Positions 63,408-64,000 of a stretch of 64,000 nt of DNA are shown in pieces. The position numbers and the translations under genes were made by a program. Positions within the stretch are counted from its first letter, which is position 1. The number at the start of each line of letters is the position of its first letter. The notes below the pieces were generated by a model. It searched no databases and was not told the origin of the DNA. It saw only the letters and a program-made list of their open reading frames with translations. This DNA comes from Bradyrhizobium prioriisuperbiae (GTDB taxonomy: Bacteria > Pseudomonadota > Alphaproteobacteria > Rhizobiales > Xanthobacteraceae): assembly GCF_032397745.1 (NCBI RefSeq), contig NZ_CP135921.1:7738501-7802500 (forward strand), written 5' to 3'.

Positions 63408-64000
63408 CGCCCGCGGCCGAGCGGAAAGCTGTCGCCCATCTCGTGGATGCCCACGGAATGAGCGAACGGCGGGCGTGTAAAGCCATCGGCTGCTGCCGTA
63501 TGACCATGAGATACCGTTCGACCCGAACGGACGATGCGGGCCTTCGCCAGCGCATGAAGGTGATCGCCCATGAACGCCGCCGCTTCGGCTATCGGCGCCT
63601 GCATGTCCTGCTCAAGCGGGAAGGCTATGCGATCAATCACAAGAAGCTGTTTCGGCTCTACCGGGAGGAGAGGCTTGCGGTGCGCCGCCGTGGCGGCCGC
63701 AAGCGGGCGATCGGGACCAGAGCACCGATGCTGGTGCCGATAGCGCCGAACGAACGCTGGTCGCTCGACTTCGTGTCGGATCAACTCACCGACGGCCGTC
63801 GCTTCCGCATCCTGACCGTCGTGGACGACTGCACGCGCGAATGCCTGGCGCTGGTGGCCGACACCTCACTCTCCGGCGTCCGTGTGGCGCGGGAACTGGA
63901 CCGCCTGATAGTCGAGCGCGGCAAGCCGAAGATGGTGGTCAGCGATAATGGCAGCGAATTGACCAGCAACGCCATCCTGACCTGGGCTGACCAGAGCCGC
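63404..64000 (+). CDS. IS407-group transposase OrfB, cut by window edge
   Basis: The frame starts at GTG 63404, overlapping the orfA stop (GTGA), and is -1 relative to orfA, fitting either re-initiation or programmed frameshifting. The 199 codons present include the HTH_21 segment (HERRRFGYRRLHVLL) and the first parts of the DDE integrase core: Asp122 in WSLDFVSD and Asp181 in VSDNGSE. The final catalytic Glu is outside the window. Confidence 0.9.
   Translation, partial: MTPAAERKAVAHLVDAHGMSERRACKAIGCCRMTMRYRSTRTDDAGLRQRMKVIAHERRRFGYRRLHVLLKREGYAINHKKLFRLYREERLAVRRRGGRKRAIGTRAPMLVPIAPNERWSLDFVSDQLTDGRRFRILTVVDDCTRECLALVADTSLSGVRVARELDRLIVERGKPKMVVSDNGSELTSNAILTWADQSR

Larger units (their letters stand above)
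63078..64000 (+). mobile_element. IS3-family (IS407 group) insertion sequence, cut by window edge
   Basis: The left end is probably at or near 63078, where TGACCTTGCCCCCCGG resembles the terminal inverted repeats of the IS407 group. It is followed by orfA and orfB in overlapping frames. The right end lies beyond the window. It adjoins the second island and may have helped to shape its border. Confidence 0.85.

Overview
The window looks like a chromosome segment of an alphaproteobacterium of the Bradyrhizobium/Rhodopseudomonas/Nitrobacter group. The reasons are the GC-rich core genes, a FliN-type fragment beside lipB, the liv-type ABC transporter linked to an acyl-CoA ligase and a PQQ dehydrogenase, the inverted repeat at 1005-1052 of a kind dispersed in these genomes, and an IS407-group insertion sequence. 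Species cannot be fixed from the sequence alone.

Layout. (1) 1-9600 is core-like: FliN end, lipB, a tautomerase divergent from a LysR regulator, acylphosphatase, a minus-strand run (biotin-dependent carboxylase alpha chain, PEP-mutase-fold lyase, DyP peroxidase) and a secreted phosphodiesterase-like protein. (2) 9925-18791 is a candidate island. A complete 1-Cys peroxiredoxin gene and a 5'-truncated, nearly identical second copy flank about 7.5 kb of more AT-rich DNA. It carries a LysR regulator, a DMT exporter, a CapK/PaaK-type AMP ligase, an ATP-grasp ligase, a saccharopine-dehydrogenase-like reductase and a TauD-like oxygenase, which together read as a small amino-acid-type biosynthetic cluster. 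(3) 18965-37300 is core-like again: an Asp/Glu racemase, chemoreceptor, photolyase, PhzF and DMT proteins, then a catabolic block of quinohemoprotein alcohol dehydrogenase, substrate-binding protein, acyl-CoA ligase and LivFGMH. (4) tRNA-Arg(TCG) at 37411 is followed by a tyrosine integrase, an AlpA-like protein and a decayed second integrase. This is the left edge of a second island that appears to run past the end of the window.

The main item is the cluster at 41956-61783 inside that second island, preceded by a GntR regulator with a nested palindrome in its promoter. It has two radical SAM enzymes, two non-heme iron oxygenases (PhyH-like and IPNS-like), a GST, an SMP-30 protein, a FadD-like ligase, a KAS III-like protein with an altered triad, two different free-standing carrier proteins, an MFS exporter, a 495-residue protein I do not recognise, an aldo/keto reductase, a LOG-type phosphoribohydrolase, two tandem S66 (LD-carboxypeptidase/MccF) proteins of which one has lost the catalytic residues, a fatty acyl-AMP ligase and a P450. 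No NRPS or PKS megasynthase is visible. The inferred logic is adenylation, loading on stand-alone carriers, radical and oxygenase tailoring, and export. I do not recognise this gene combination as a described pathway; product and function are unknown.

The window ends inside an IS3-family (IS407-group) element. No rRNA or CRISPR array was seen.
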